64,000 bases of DNA, taken from contig OZ022260.1 of the NCBI GenBank assembly GCA_963978905.1, positions 3,523,725 through 3,587,724 on the forward strand, read 5' to 3'. The position numbers and the translations under genes were made by a program. This DNA is from Trichostrongylus colubriformis. Lineage: Eukaryota > Nematoda > Chromadorea > Rhabditida > Trichostrongylidae. Of the stretch, positions 11,083 through 22,850 are shown piece after piece (the stretch's first letter is position 1; each line of letters opens with the position of its first letter). The notes under the pieces were generated by a model that saw only the letters and a list, made by a program, of their open reading frames with translations, was not told where the DNA came from and did no database searches.

Positions 11083-11502
11083 AAGGAATCGTACACGGAA
11101 AAATGAGTTTTTGTGTTACTCATGTGTTTACGTTTTGCCTAACGTGTGCCTCATGCAAAATTTCACGCAATAAAATGTGATTCTGGCCGAGTTATAGCAC
11201 CACAAAGTACGTCCGTGTGGGCGGGGCCTCCAAGTATAAGTCTCGTCCCGTCGTCCGCCGTGCTCGGAGATGCATTAGGAACAGAAAGTTATGTAAACAG
11301 TCCCACTCTCCGTTCTTAAGGGCGGCGGACGACGGGACGAGGCTTCTAATCGCAGGCCCCGCCCACCCGGACGTACTTTGTGGTGCTGTATTTTAGCCGA
11401 ATTCGTATTTTTCGCGTGAAACTTTGCATGAGGCCCGCGTTAGGCAAATACAACATAAACATATGGGTAACACAAAAACTCAGTTTTCCGTGGACGATTC
11501 TT
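11083..11502. repeat. hairpin element family A, copy 2
   Basis: Same architecture as 10300-10720, beginning AAGGAATCGTACACGGAAAA and ending CCGTGGACGATTCTTATAA, with TTTCACGC and GTGGGCGGGGCC in mirrored pairs. It lies only about 360 bases from copy 1. Confidence 0.85.
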
Positions 11503-12408
11503 ATAAGCGCTTATTTTGCACGGCATCTGAGAGTGTCCTGGTGGCAGCGGCACCACTTATCTTTCCTCTTCAGCCTTAGGTATTCAATAGAAATAACTGC
11601 GAAACACATAACAATGCTGAAAGCAGCAGAACCAATCAGTTATATGTTGACAGAGAAAGTTTGACAGTGAGAACGTCATTATAACATTCTACTAGGGAAA
11701 ACCAGTTTCCCAGTAAACCGTCGACAACAGACAAGGAAACTCCCAAACGTTGTTCTTGGACAAAGGAAGGAGGGACAACCATGTCATCAATACATGGCAA
11801 TCTTAACAAGCCACTGAGAACGCTTTCCGATGGGTAATACGTGATTTCTTATGATTTGGCCGGTCGCCTGGCCAGCCCCGGACGGCGCAAACACGAGCGC
11901 AAACACACCACGACAGATTCGTTAGCAATGCCCAAGGGCATTTAGGGCAGCTTTGCTAAGCTGTACTATCATGGTCATCATAGACGATAGACACAACTCA
12001 AATTTTCCAGCCCCATAACTATGAAATCAATCGGTTTTTGTGAAGTGATCGATAATGCTTGTCGAAATGATCAGTCAAGGACACATGACAACCTACAAGC
12101 TTGTGGTACTGGTCGTGCATGACAACGGATGTTCGAAAATCTGCGTTTATTGCTTCAATAATTATCTGAAGATCACAATTTCGATTTGGGACTGTTGCTA
12201 AGATAACTAAACTCCGCCCTCTAGCATAACTCGGCCCCCCCCCCAGTTATTTATCGTAGGATATCAACGTGTACGAAAACAGACGCTTGATATTGTAACA
12301 GTTATTCAATGACAACAATATGGATTTCGAAATCCAAGACTTCACCCCTAGCAAAATTCCGCCTCTCTAGATATTTTGTGGTAGATTATTTACGAGTACG
12401 AATCACTT
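11503..12408. other. spacer between hairpin elements, nothing recognised
   Basis: No coding evidence. It contains a poly-C run near 12234. Confidence 0.4.
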
Positions 12409-12843
12409 TTAAAGGAATTGTCCACGGAAAAATGAGTCCTTCTGTTGCCCATATATTTATGTTGCATTTGCCTAATGTGGGACACATGCAAAGTTTCACG
12501 CAAAAAAATGTGAATCCGGCCAAGATACAGCGCCACAAAGTCTCGGAAAGGTGGGCGGGGCCTCCGGGCAAGTGCCCACCCCGTCGTCCACCGCGCTCGT
12601 AGACGCATTGTAGAAGCAGAAACTTACGTAAACAGTCTCTCCCTCCGTTCTCACCGCGGCTGACGATGGGGCGGAGCTTTCACTTAGAGGCCCCGCCCAC
12701 CCGGCCGAGAATCCGGGGACCTATATCTAAGTCGAATTCCTACTTTTTTCGCGTGAAACTTTGCATGTGGCCCCTATTAGGCAAATACAACATAAACATA
12801 TGTGTGACAAAGAAACTTATTTCTCCATGGACGATTCCTTTAA
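12409..12843. repeat. hairpin element family A, copy 3
   Basis: Begins TTAAAGGAATTGTCCACGG and ends CATGGACGATTCCTTTAA, with mirrored halves as in copies 1 and 2. Copies 1-3 sit in the same orientation of flanks within 2.6 kb. Confidence 0.85.
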
Positions 12844-14150
12844 CGTTGTAACAACTGCACAGAAATAACGAGATCGATGGTACTTTGTCGTGGCATTCAA
12901 AACACCACCCCTATCGAAACTCCGCACCCACCGAAGCTTGTTGTGACTTGAGCGTGATTGCCCTGTTGCAACTGAACAAAATACGCTTCACCTGATTTTC
13001 GCCCGGATGCCTTGCGCGCAAAAAACCCAAACCCATTCCATTTTATAATGAGAAGTGGCGCAGAAGAAAATAATGAGGCCAGCATATTACAAAGGCCCGG
13101 GCAAGAGACATGGAAATATCTATGGGCATAGGGCTCCTAATCGCGTGTGAGATTCACCCGAAATAGCCTAGTTAAGTTGATGAACCGTGGGGTAACAGTA
13201 CGACCTGCAATGCGAACCTGGCTACAGCGCAGATCCGTCTACGCGCAGGGTAAGCGTAAGAAAGCAATATGCGCGAGAAGCGGCGCTAAAAGTGATAAAA
13301 GCTAGAGAAGCGGGAGTGAAATGAAGAAAAATCCTCGTGAGAGAGCAGGCTGCTACAATATGGGTGGAGCTTCGCATGGAAGTTAGTAGTTACAGCGCAA
13401 TCCAAAGACTGGAAGAGATAAATATAAGAAGAGCAACAGATTCCTCTGTACGAGAAGAAACAATCAGCTTTTACGGCAGGCAAGCCGTCCATCAAAATGG
13501 GTGGCACTTTAATTGGATGCTAAGACGGCTAGTGAGAGGGAAGATGTACGCCAACAACGTACAGACTGGGATGACCGCGAGACAAGCGAGCAGACATTTG
13601 TTCGGCATGAGCTTTGGTGTACGTGGTATACAAGCCTATAATTTGAGATGCGATTTCACAACAGCCTAGAGACAGTCACAAGCAGTCAAAAGCACGAGGG
13701 AGAAAGCACCTTCAGGGCGGAGTCCGTCGAGAATGGGCGGTGCTTGTTAAATGTGGGCGGGACTTGTGCAAAAAGACACGATTCGGCTGCAGGACAAGCT
13801 ATAGACCGAAAGTTTGGAAGAACAACATTCTCCACAAGTGAAAAGGGATATAGCCTTACGGAGTATAAATGGTGAAGCACGAGTGGGAAGTAGGGCTAAA
13901 AAATATTGGGAAACTGGCACTGTGGACAGTAGTCAGCAACCTTTGGCAGGGCACTCCAGGGAGAAAAAGCGAAGAGAAAGGGTGGTAATTTCACCCTAAG
14001 CGGAATTTGAGTCATCTGTGATGCTATCCCCTTTATTTACCGCTCACTGTTCACCTCAATGCGATTAGAAGCACAGGTACAACAGGCGTAGTGACAAACT
14101 GTTAGGGTATGATGAATCGGCGAAGAATTTGTCAAGCATCAAACGAAACC
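12844..14150. other. intergenic; one weak open frame
   Basis: The plus-strand frame 13337-13669 (110 codons) is open but has no supporting acceptor, donor or motif, so I do not call it a gene. Confidence 0.4.
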
Positions 14151-14154
14151 CCAT

Positions 14155-14437
14155 TCAGAATTGCAAAGCCATTTCAATGCATAATTGCTGATCCTGTAAC
14201 TCTGCGATGCTGATGTTTAATTCAGCGCATTCACCTTCGAATAGCAAAATGGTGCCAGCGAAAAATGCCATAGACAAACTTTTCATTAAAGGCTGCGTGA
14301 ACGATAATACGGTTGCCATCGTAAAGGCCACAGAAACAACCAGAAGCAGTGCAAAACCTATTGCTTTTCCCTCTACTAATCTTCGACGCGATTGTGTTTT
14401 ATGGCGCGCACCACCACTTGGGTATTGATCTGAGCCA
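14155..14437 (-). CDS. possible terminal exon encoding a hydrophobic segment
   Basis: A minus-strand frame with no ATG start runs from about 14437 (just after CATCATAG, a possible acceptor) to TGA at 14157-14155. It reads DPHGSDQYPSGGARHKTQSR, then a basic RRR, then a hydrophobic stretch (AIGFALLLVVSVAFTMATVL), a second hydrophobic stretch (SMAFFAGTILLF) and a short polar tail. This could be the end of a one- or two-pass membrane protein. Codon use looks coding, but no upstream exon or family could be identified. The plus-strand ORF 14207-14428 is its shadow. Confidence 0.35.
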
Positions 14438-14824
14438 TGTGGATCTATGATGTGTGGCGATCATGCTTGCCATGGGGAGATTGCTAAGCAACTAGCGTTT
14501 CTTTGAAAGGCTTGGAAAGTACCTTTCACCTCACTATACACTCCCCCTCATCTCGATTAATTTTGCAAAACCACATTATGCGATTGACTGCTATGATGTT
14601 TAAGCGACAACGAGCGACCTCAGCGATAGACTGCGACATGAAGCGGAGGTAAAGAGCGTACTACGCACTGCTGCTGTCATAGTTGCATTTGTTACGTACC
14701 ACAAACGACGGTGCATCATAAAAAGGTGCTGTAAGAGGAGATGAAGAGAAAAAATTGGACATGGTAGAAGACAAGATCGAATGGACTGTCAGATAGTACT
14801 AGGCACTGGTCGCACTTGCATTTA

Positions 14825-15722
14825 TTAGGTTGATTCATAATAAATCGGACAAATGGTAGTGATGATTTCTAGAGATCATAACTCAGTAACGAATTAACGA
14901 AAATGGACGCGCGAGGTACCGTTGGAATGAGTATGAAAAGCTCTTCAAAGTACCGCAAAATAATCACTCAAAAGTAAATTCATTCCGCCACAATGCCGCT
15001 CGATTTCAAGCGGTCCAGAGACCACATCCGCAACGTCATACTATTTATATCGCTATCTGGCCAGGAACCTGCGGATATCGGCAGACGTCTGATAGAAGTT
15101 CACAAGGAGCATGCCCCCGGCAGAAGTACACTGTAATTGTAGCATTCGAAGTTTGCGTCAGGCGACTATTCCATCGAAGACGAAAACCGCGGTTGGTGGA
15201 GCGTACACGGCGTAGAGTACTGGGAGCTGCTCGATGAAGGTACCACAGTATCCGCCGACGTCTACGTTCGTCAATTACGAGAATTGAAGGCCAGTGTCCA
15301 AAGTTCGCTACGGCGGCGGTCACATGTCTACTTCCAGCACGACAACGTGTCTACTTCCACAGACCGCACTTCGCAAGATCGACCAAGGCCGAGCTGCTGT
15401 CGTACAGTTGGACCGTACTTCTATACCCACCTACTCCCCAGGCCTGGCCCCTTCAGATTTCCACCTTTTCTCCCACAGCCAACGCCACCTGGACGGCCAA
15501 GACTTCAAAACTCGCGACGAGGTCAAGGCGGCACTCGGCAACTTCTTCGAGCTCCAGCTTCCGGCCTTCTGGAGCAAGGGCATCCATGATCTGCCTATAC
15601 CGTGGCAGAAGGTCATCGATAAAGATGGAGTATATTTCAAGTGAATCCCTGTTGTCGTAAAAAAGTTGTACGACAATGATTAAAATTGGTCAATTTGTCC
15701 GATTTATTATGAATCAACCTAA
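14825..15722 (+). mobile_element. deleted mariner element, bandit-like, copy 1
   Basis: 898 bases with TTAGGTTGATTCATAATAAA at both ends in inverted orientation, flanked by the TA target duplication (14823-14824, 15723-15724). It resembles the hookworm mariner called bandit (family knowledge). The element is shorter than a full mariner of about 1.3 kb: the coding region jumps from the DNA-binding part directly to the second catalytic block. The same size and deletion occur at 25667-26565 and 46513-47408. Confidence 0.9.
15140..15644 (+). pseudogene. mariner transposase remnant (copy 1)
   Basis: The segment GDYSIEDENR of the helix-turn-helix region is fused to WWSVHGVEYWELLDEG, which normally follows the first catalytic Asp. 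The region between, including that Asp, is absent. Downstream, HDN (second Asp), APSDFHLF (third Asp) and GIHDLPIPWQKVIDKDG are present but split among frames by small indels. The stop is at 15642-15644. It cannot encode an active enzyme. Confidence 0.85.
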
Positions 15723-15751
15723 TATGTTCTATATTCTTTTACGTTCTATTT

Positions 15752-15850
15752 ATTACGTTTCGTTATTACTATATTATTATATACTATTATTATATCATTA
15801 TTATATATATATATTATTTTTATTCCACTATTATTACTATGTACTCTATT
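15752..15850. repeat. A+T-rich simple repeat
   Basis: Irregular TAT/ATTATT units including TATATATATATATTATT. Confidence 0.8.
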
Positions 15851-16620
15851 ACGCTTTCCGCTGCAGCATTTGACTTGGGACGATTGTACAATTATAAGCC
15901 ACATAAGGCGACACAGTGCGACAGAGATCGTCAAATCGCCTCAGTCACTGCGCGACATTGATCTCTGGCATGCGATACCGTATGATAGTAGGTGATAGTG
16001 GCCCATAGCGTACGATCGCTTTACGAGAAGAAAGAAGACTAAATTGTGTATAAAACAGATTTCGTAGCGCAAACAACATGTCGCGATTAATATTGTTATT
16101 AAACTTGGCATTGAAGGATAGAAGGTGATACTAGGCTATAGCGTACAATACGTCTAGAAATAGAAGGAAACCTTGCTATAGTGAATAGACAAGCAAGATT
16201 ACAGCTATAATATGAGGTATTAGACTAGCCGAAGGGCACAAAACGTCATATGAAATTTAAGCCATTACAGACGACAGACGACTATCATGAAGAATCTCAC
16301 AATTGTTAGTTTACATACGCCCCATAAAGAAACGTGCAATCGTGCAAATAGCCAACTCCTGTGAAAATCGATCGGTCTAGCAAAAAAGGTGGCAAACTAC
16401 TGATGTAATTTACAATGCATTCACTTTTTGCTTGCATTTAGAATCACATGGGTTTTTCGAAGGTTCTGTGCTTTCAGAGATATCGAGAGAAGCACAACCA
16501 TTCTGAGCTGCAATCACATTTTAGTCCCACTTGAATTTGTTGAAGGATGTCTAATGGGTTAGGACTCATACGTGCTCAATAATCCGCGATTACCAGGACC
16601 GCTTCCCTTTATTAGGCACC
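15851..16620. other. intergenic, nothing recognised
   Basis: No open frame or repeat that I can support. Confidence 0.4.
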
Positions 16621-16675
16621 GGATTGAGGAGTGGGGTCGATTGGTCACACCGGACCTGAGTGGTGGAGGTCGATT

Positions 16676-16760
16676 GGTCGAATTTTCGCTTCGCGGTGAC
16701 GCACTTGCGGCGCCGTCAGCACGACTTGCTGCAGTCGGTTGAAATTCCGCTCAGTATGCG
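16676..16760 (+). repeat. dispersed repeat R, copy 1
   Basis: TCGAATTTTCGCTTCGCGG then CAGCACGACTTGCTGCAGTC then GAAATTCCGCTCA. Other copies are at 21009-21095 (plus) and 58776-58860 (minus). It lies inside a weakly palindromic block whose outer parts are GGGGTCGATTG (16635) and CAATCGACCCCCACCCC (16901). Confidence 0.6.
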
Positions 16761-16920
16761 GTGGGTTGGTGTCGTGAGGGACCTTTGAAGATCGAAGGTT
16801 GGGAGCTTCGAAAGTTCTCATGTGTTTCGGTTGTTGCTGTTCGAACGGACAAAACCACAAACAACTCGCACCGCCGTGGGCGGCCGCGAGGAAATTCGAT
16901 CAATCGACCCCCACCCCGGA

Positions 16921-17398
16921 CTTGGGTATTTATGCTTCAGATGTGGCACGAGGTCTAGGAACGTTTATTCAAGAGATGAGTAATTGGTCACCATCCAGAT
17001 CCGCTCCAAGCAAATCAAAGGACATTGTAACCCTTCTTGAAGATGCGCCATGTAGTCGACTTCCATTCGGAACCCCCAAAGCGAGAAAGTTCCAACCGGT
17101 CTACAGGCCATCTTTAACAGAGCTTGTATCCCCAAAAGAAGGCTGGTACGAATCGATCGATCTTGGAATGATGGAACGCTCCGTTGATCTGAGCGGCTTA
17201 CAATGGAGGAACACATGGTTTGGCGCCTTCCATAACTGCAGCACCCATGATATCGCTCGATTTGAACGCAGTGAGCACGATAAACTGTCAATAAATCTAC
17301 AAATAAACAATCGACAAAATAGAAATGCGAAGGTGCTGTGTGATGCAGCAGTGAACGTACTAATAAAATTGCCAAAAAAAAACCATGAAACGGGTTAA
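16921..17398 (+). CDS. open frame of about 155 codons, unknown
   Basis: One frame is open from upstream of 16921 to TAA at 17396-17398. The C-terminal 150 residues look protein-like in composition, with segments such as SLTELVSPKEGWYESIDLG and SGLQWRNTWFGAFHNC. The upstream part overlaps repeat R, so the true start or acceptor is unclear. The overlapping minus-strand ORF 16965-17429 is less plausible. It could equally be an exon of a host gene or part of an unrecognised transposon. Confidence 0.3.
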
Positions 17399-17630
17399 CC
17401 ACTTTTCTTGTTGAATCTCGTACGGACATGTTTTCCCGCGCGCCGCACCACTGAACTGTCGATCGGAGCCGTGCGGACCTGATACATGCAGCGGCCTACG
17501 CACCATAAGACGCTTCGCTGGTGGGAGGAGCTGGTAGACTAGCATCGATTTTTACAGCTGATTTCAGTGTCGCTTTCACTTGAAACGCTCTACGTAGGCC
17601 TGTTTCTACCTAGGCTCGCATCATTACATT

Positions 17631-17934
17631 CTCTGTTCCCGGGTGAGGCTACTTACGCCAGAAAAATGCGTGGCCGCCCGCGGTGAGCGGCACGGCGGGT
17701 GCGAGTGCCAGTGGCAGGGCGTGGCAGCCTTCAAGCGAGGCAGTGTGGCATGGGTGGAGGAGGCAGGGTGGTATGGGTGCTGGAGGCAGTGTGGCATGGG
17801 TGGAAGCGCATAGGTGACGCAGCCACGCTCTGCGGGGCTCCCAAGGACAATCGATTCGCAATTCGTACTGGTGGCGTCCGAGTACGACGCCTCGGAGCGA
17901 TTTTCTGGCGTAAGTAGCCTCACCCTCTGTTCCC
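17631..17934. mobile_element. MITE with 10-base target duplication
   Basis: The element 17641-17924 has inverted ends GGGTGAGGCTACTTACGCC (25 bases or more) and is bracketed by CTCTGTTCCC at 17631-17640 and 17925-17934. A 10-base duplication fits Mutator-like elements (9-11 bases). The interior is G-rich with repeated GGCATGGGTGGA-type units. Non-coding; the ORFs on both strands are artefacts. Confidence 0.85.
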
Positions 17935-18372
17935 AAACACTAGTCAGGATGGAATCAAAATTATCCACGAGCAAAGCGTCAAGAAAAATAAATGATGGCT
18001 AACCATATGATATACTCCACCGCCCTATGGGTATCCCTTCATTTCGATATTTCAACTAGAATAGGAACACATACTCATAGATTAGGTGATAGATCCTCAC
18101 GCTAGGATCGCGCGAGCCTGGGCTGCTTCATATTTCTGGAAATCTTCCGGAATCACGAGCAGCGATAACTACTTACTATGAATGGGATTCAACTTCCCAT
18201 GGAACTTTGAATGGAGATTCAGATGGATCGATAGAAATCTGAGTACTGATTATAGCTATGGGAACTAAAATTGCATGCCATTCTGAGGAGTTATGAGGGT
18301 CCCAGTTTGCTTGTGATGTCACATTGGCGAGACGCTTTGTCAACACCACGAGCCATCTCTGACTGAGAGATG

Positions 18373-18443
18373 GCCATCGTGGCTCAGTGGTAGTGGTCCG
18401 GTCCCGGAAGCGTAGGATGGTGGGTTTGTTCCCGGCCGATGCA
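18373..18443 (+). repeat. tRNA-Gly-like sequence (SINE head or tRNA pseudogene)
   Basis: 71 bases, the length of tRNA-Gly, with an A box in TGGCTCAGTGGTAG and an end CCCGGCCGATGCA identical to the 3' end of tRNA-Gly(GCC). The 5' acceptor strand GCCATCG no longer pairs properly with CCGATGC and the anticodon arm is abnormal, so it is not a functional tRNA. Confidence 0.55.
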
Positions 18444-19514
18444 AATGTTTTTGCATTTTGCGTTTCGCCGTCAGTGAGTGCTTGTCGTTAATTTTCCTTG
18501 TATTAACATCTATTCGCACCCATCAATCGTGAAATTTGAGTGATGCTAATAGTTATAAATGAAACGACAGTGTAAATGATCGTTGCAATAGGTGCCAGTA
18601 CAAGGAAACGTTCAAAAGTGAAAGAGAACCACTACTGACAATGGAACACAAAATGCAACAAGTCCGCATCGGCGGGATGAAAACCCACGAACCTGCGCTA
18701 ACAAATCTGGAACACTACCACTGGGCCACTAAAACCTTTGAAGCCCTAGTGCTAACCCTTGCTGATGACAAACTGCCTCACCAATGAGGCATCACAAGCG
18801 AACTTTGACCCCTCCTAACTCGCTTCAGAATGGCATTTTGTAACTTTGTTTCCACACTTATATTCAGTACTCGTATCTCTAGCTATCCATATGGGTCTCA
18901 GTTCAAAGTTCCATGGCAATTTGGAATCCTCCCTGGTTAGAAGGGGTAACAGCTGAATACAATCTTCGAAGATACAACCAACAAAGAGCTACAATCACAG
19001 AATTTTATTTGGAAATTCGACGAAAAGAGGACTTCCATGCGATAAACTACAAACTGGGCGACCGCAAAGCTTCCGCTCGAATCTTTTTGGTCAAATGGAA
19101 CGTCGAAACGCCTTCTGATAAGAAAAAAACGTCTAAAGGGCTGGCACGCTTGTCGCTTTCTACAGCGACATCACTTCATTGAAATTCAGCGGTCACAGAA
19201 ATCAATACAAATTTTCTCATTTACATCGACTCTCTCTTCAAAGAACAAGTTCCAGAAAAATCTTTACGAGAATAGCTGATTAGCTACAAAGCCATGAAGA
19301 TGTAGAGAATGGGTGGCAAAGGGCATTAAAGTCCGCTCGTCCTCTTCGAATTGCTTCATTAAGCATCGATAAGACTGCACTCTTTTTTTTTCACTGATGG
19401 GTACGGTTATAATCTTGCTTGAGAAATAAATGTGAGCAGAAACGCTCTTTTCTGTAACTTTTTCACCCACTCATCAGAAAGAGAAAAACGAAAATCCCGT
19501 TTTTTCTTAAAGAC
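18444..19514. other. intergenic; one weak open frame
   Basis: The plus-strand frame 18913-19182 is open for 90 codons without splice sites or a recognisable motif. Nothing else is seen. Confidence 0.35.
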
Positions 19515-20060
19515 AGCATTAGGGGTAATGTGGTTATTGGAAAACCCCTGAAAGAAGTAACTTGCATGGAAACTATGAGCCTTACATTAGAAGGCTATCT
19601 GTGGCGAAATCCCAGTGAAAAAGTGCGCCTCGGAGCTGTAGAAACGGCTCTACGCATAAGAGCTGACGCCCTTCGATAATCGACCCTGCCTCCAAGAGAC
19701 GTGGTACCTTGTTGGCTACGATGAGAGCGGTCAAGGATATGCGGTGAGATCGAAGAAATTGCAGCGCGCTTTCGCAGTTTTAGCCTAAGGCTCACTCCAG
19801 GAAAAAGATGCTTTCGTATTTCCAAACATTCCCTTATGTTTACTTGGCAGCATGCCAATGGGAATTTCGTTCGGACTATTCGCCTATTGACGGAAAGGTC
19901 GTCCGCGCGTAGAACCAACGATGGGAAGGAGGTCCTATTTCTCGGATTTTTGGCCATTTCCATCCATTTTTTCTTCACTGTCCTGTTACTAGACGTCTCG
20001 ACTTTCATATTCACTACCTCTTTTAATCTTTGTCCGAATTTCCCCTGATGCTGCCTTAAA
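19515..20060 (+). repeat. 550-base dispersed repeat F, copy 1
   Basis: Shares order and sequence with 31370-31990: ATTAGGGGTA, GAGCTGTAGAAACGGC, GCGCTTTCGCAGTT, CATGCCAATGGGAA, TTGACGGAAAGG, CGATGGGAAGGAGG, CCTCGACTTTCATAT-like text. About three quarters of bases agree by eye. The minus-strand ORF 19595-20155 runs through the repeat and is not a supported gene. Confidence 0.7.
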
Positions 20061-21008
20061 GGAGAATCATCCACTTTTTTCAAAAGAATCGAGATGAATC
20101 GCAAGTTGTTACCCGCTATGATAGAAAGAAACGAATTATGTACTCGAATGAACATCTATGCAAAGAAAATGACATCAGAAAATGACAATGTGCGACATCA
20201 AGCGGCACTAGGCGATAGTGAGCGACATCGAGACGGACTCTGAGCACTGGCTAATTCCGTATATCTTCGAACGAAAATTGATAGATTTTGCAAGAAATGG
20301 CAACAATCATAATTATCTACACCAGCCACTTATAGTGAGCGATGGAATGCGAGGAGAAGCGAAAGTATTCGAGCGCACGGGAGGCAAAGGGCGGCAGAGA
20401 GCGAGATGCGGCTGCACAGGCGACACAGTACGGTACCGTATTGATAGAGCATGATCAAAATCGTGAGGGAGGCTCGTGTTATGTACAACTGTTATACTAC
20501 TGACGGCCATACTGCAACATGGAGGGCTCCCAGTCCCCAGTCCTTATAGCAGATCCATCAGCTATCACATTCAAAGAGAAATCTCAGTGAAAACGACCTC
20601 CATCTCTACAGGATCCATTGACTGCAATCTGAATTTCCAAGGGAATACAGCTTAGGAAAGGAGTCATCAGCTTCTTTCAACATGCAAAATGTGACTATTA
20701 CAATTTTAAGACGAGTTTCATGAATATGAGCACTCTGGAAAGAGTCATTCGAAGGCAGTTTAGAACAGTGATAGTTACTGATAGCTGCTGATAACACATC
20801 TCGGCAAGAAGTGACTCATGTTTACATACAGTGATTCATGTTGCTGTGATATCTACCATAATTCCGATGAAGCTCGCACTAAAATGTCTGCTTATTTTTA
20901 CAACGGCATTCTTTCGACGATTATGAATAACATCTCTGAAATCATCGCGCTCAGCATATAATGGGCACAGTGCTCGGATGAATTACACTCATTTGACTCG
21001 GGTGCGTA
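20061..21008. other. intergenic, nothing recognised
   Basis: No supported gene or repeat boundary. Confidence 0.4.
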
Positions 21009-21095
21009 CGTTTAAGTCGAATTTTCGCCTTGCGACGTCGCATTCGCGGCGCTATCAACACGACTTGCCGCGGTCGGCAGGAATTCTGTTTAGGG
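21009..21095 (+). repeat. dispersed repeat R, copy 2
   Basis: GTCGAATTTTCGCCTTGCG, CAACACGACTTGCCGCGGTC and GGAATTCTG in the same order as at 16676. Confidence 0.6.
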
Positions 21096-21396
21096 CGCAA
21101 GGGGCTGAGCAAAATAGTAACATAAAAAACAATAACATTGCATAATAGCGATCTCAGCCAAGAAATATTATCTGACGTAAAACTTGAAAGGATGTGTACG
21201 CAATGTACACAATCACACGCGAAGAAACCTGCCGCGCCATTCGCCGCGCGAAAATTCGATATGAACCCATTTGATTCCCAAGCCTAACCGCAATCTCACG
21301 GGAGCAATCCTCCCAAGGGGTCCGTGGGGGTGCTACACAACACTTATTACCATACCTTATCGGTCATTGTCGCCTAATATCGCTTAGCGACATCCT

Positions 21397-21612
21397 GCAG
21401 TCATACTCGGCTACGCGATCGTAATCGAACGAGAAGTTCCATAAACAATAAACTCTTTGCTGGCTGTGGCCGTGCGACACATTGAAAGCATCGCCACAAT
21501 CGTTAGTGACGCCGTACGTCGCCTGTAGCATAGCCTGCACTGAGGGAGGGTACTGAATGCTGGCTTCGCACTGCGTGGAGCGATCGCGATTGCGTCACTG
21601 AGTATCAATGCA
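21397..21612. repeat. MITE family C, copy 1
   Basis: The left end CATACTCGGCTACGCGATCG is mirrored by CGATCGCGATTGCGTCACTG then AGTATCAATGC. The same ends occur at 41536-41756, and the left end alone at 23893-23950. Confidence 0.65.
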
Positions 21613-22119
21613 ACCCTGGCGTCATATAAAGTTTTCACTTTTGCACAAATTTTCTTCTTTTCCAAGCTGAATCGTTACAATTGAAGGAGCTCTCGGCAGA
21701 CAGATATCATTAGAACCACAGAGATTCTTGCAAAAAATCACATGGCTACGATTAGTCATCGATGGGTTAGTGAGTTGTTATACTTCTCACTATGGCAAAG
21801 ATGGCAGCAGCACTGACGCTGCCAGCTGCATGGTCTGTGAATCGAGTTCAGTTGGACCAGGTACGCCTCGAAACTCTGTAGATGTAAGGTTGGCTCCGCC
21901 TATAAGGCACTCAAGCAAAGAGCAGATCGACTGGTAAGATTCCAGTGGGCTCCCCCCTCCCAGACAGAGATTTGAGTTCAAAAAACCACAAGAACAGGCG
22001 GCAATTGATGCTATTGCTTTCTGATCTAATACCAATAAGCTTCCGATTTCTGGTCAGCAACTAAAGGTGAATCTAATCCAAGGAGACAGTACTGAATTAG
22101 TCAAACGCTTCTCGATAAG

Positions 22120-22850
22120 GTAGAGATTTAGGCTTTCTTGTCGCTTCAAACCTTGAATTTGAGGAGCACTCAAAAAATTTGGCTACTAGGGCGGAGCAGA
22201 GAGTGTACTTGTTGTTCAAGGCATTTAAGTCTACGGACCCAGTGCTACTTTTGAGAGCTTACAAAATATACGTTCAATCAGTACTGGAGTGTGGTACATC
22301 TGTCTTCTATCCTCACAAGAAAGCAGGCATTGATAAATTAGAGAAGATACAAAATTATCTCTCAGGAAGCTTTCCATTAGGGCTCTTGGTTTTGTTTGGA
22401 GTAGCATCCCTCGGGGATTATTAGAAACAAAATGCTCAACTTAGATCCGTTGCATTTAAGAAGACGATGGAATGACATTCTTATGGTAAACAACATTCTT
22501 TCCAACCGCATGGAACTAGATGAATCATCACTTTTCAGACTAATTCCATCTCAGACGTGAGGTGAAAAGTTCAAGCTTCAGGTTCGGGAACCTCCTCTAG
22601 CTGTAAGACGTGATTTTCCCACATTCCGCGCGGGTATGCAATTTCTGAAAATCAGCAATACTTTAAAACGCCTCCTTCTTTTGGAAAGTTTAAAAAGGCA
22701 GTTTCTCATCATCTCCGTAGTGCGAGAACACTTAAATTATTTTCCATTGTCAACGAGTTGTTGTTGTGTACAACATCTGTTGTCTGTGTTCTGATACTTC
22801 TTTTCTCACATGTTTTATAACATGTAATAAATGTAATGTAAATTACTTGT
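22120..22850 (+). mobile_element. non-LTR retrotransposon 3' fragment (CR1/Jockey-like)
   Basis: The frame from 22120 reads DLGFLVASNLEFEEHSKNLA then LLRAYKIYVQSVLECGTSVF and DKLEKIQNYL, the conserved thumb/C-terminal region of LINE reverse transcriptases. After frame breaks it continues with RRRWNDILMVNNI and SLKRQF, the typical end of ORF2. The 3' end has AATAAATGTAATGTAA, a short repeat tail usual for this clade. The catalytic domain is missing (5' truncation), so it is inactive. A second, shorter piece lies at 60690-60850. Confidence 0.8.

Noticed and set aside
16965..17429. 154-codon minus-strand ORF
   Set aside because: Antisense to a more protein-like plus-strand frame; no motif.
18373..18443. 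Functional tRNA-Gly gene
   Set aside because: Acceptor stem does not pair and the anticodon arm is not normal, so it is listed as a tRNA-like repeat only.
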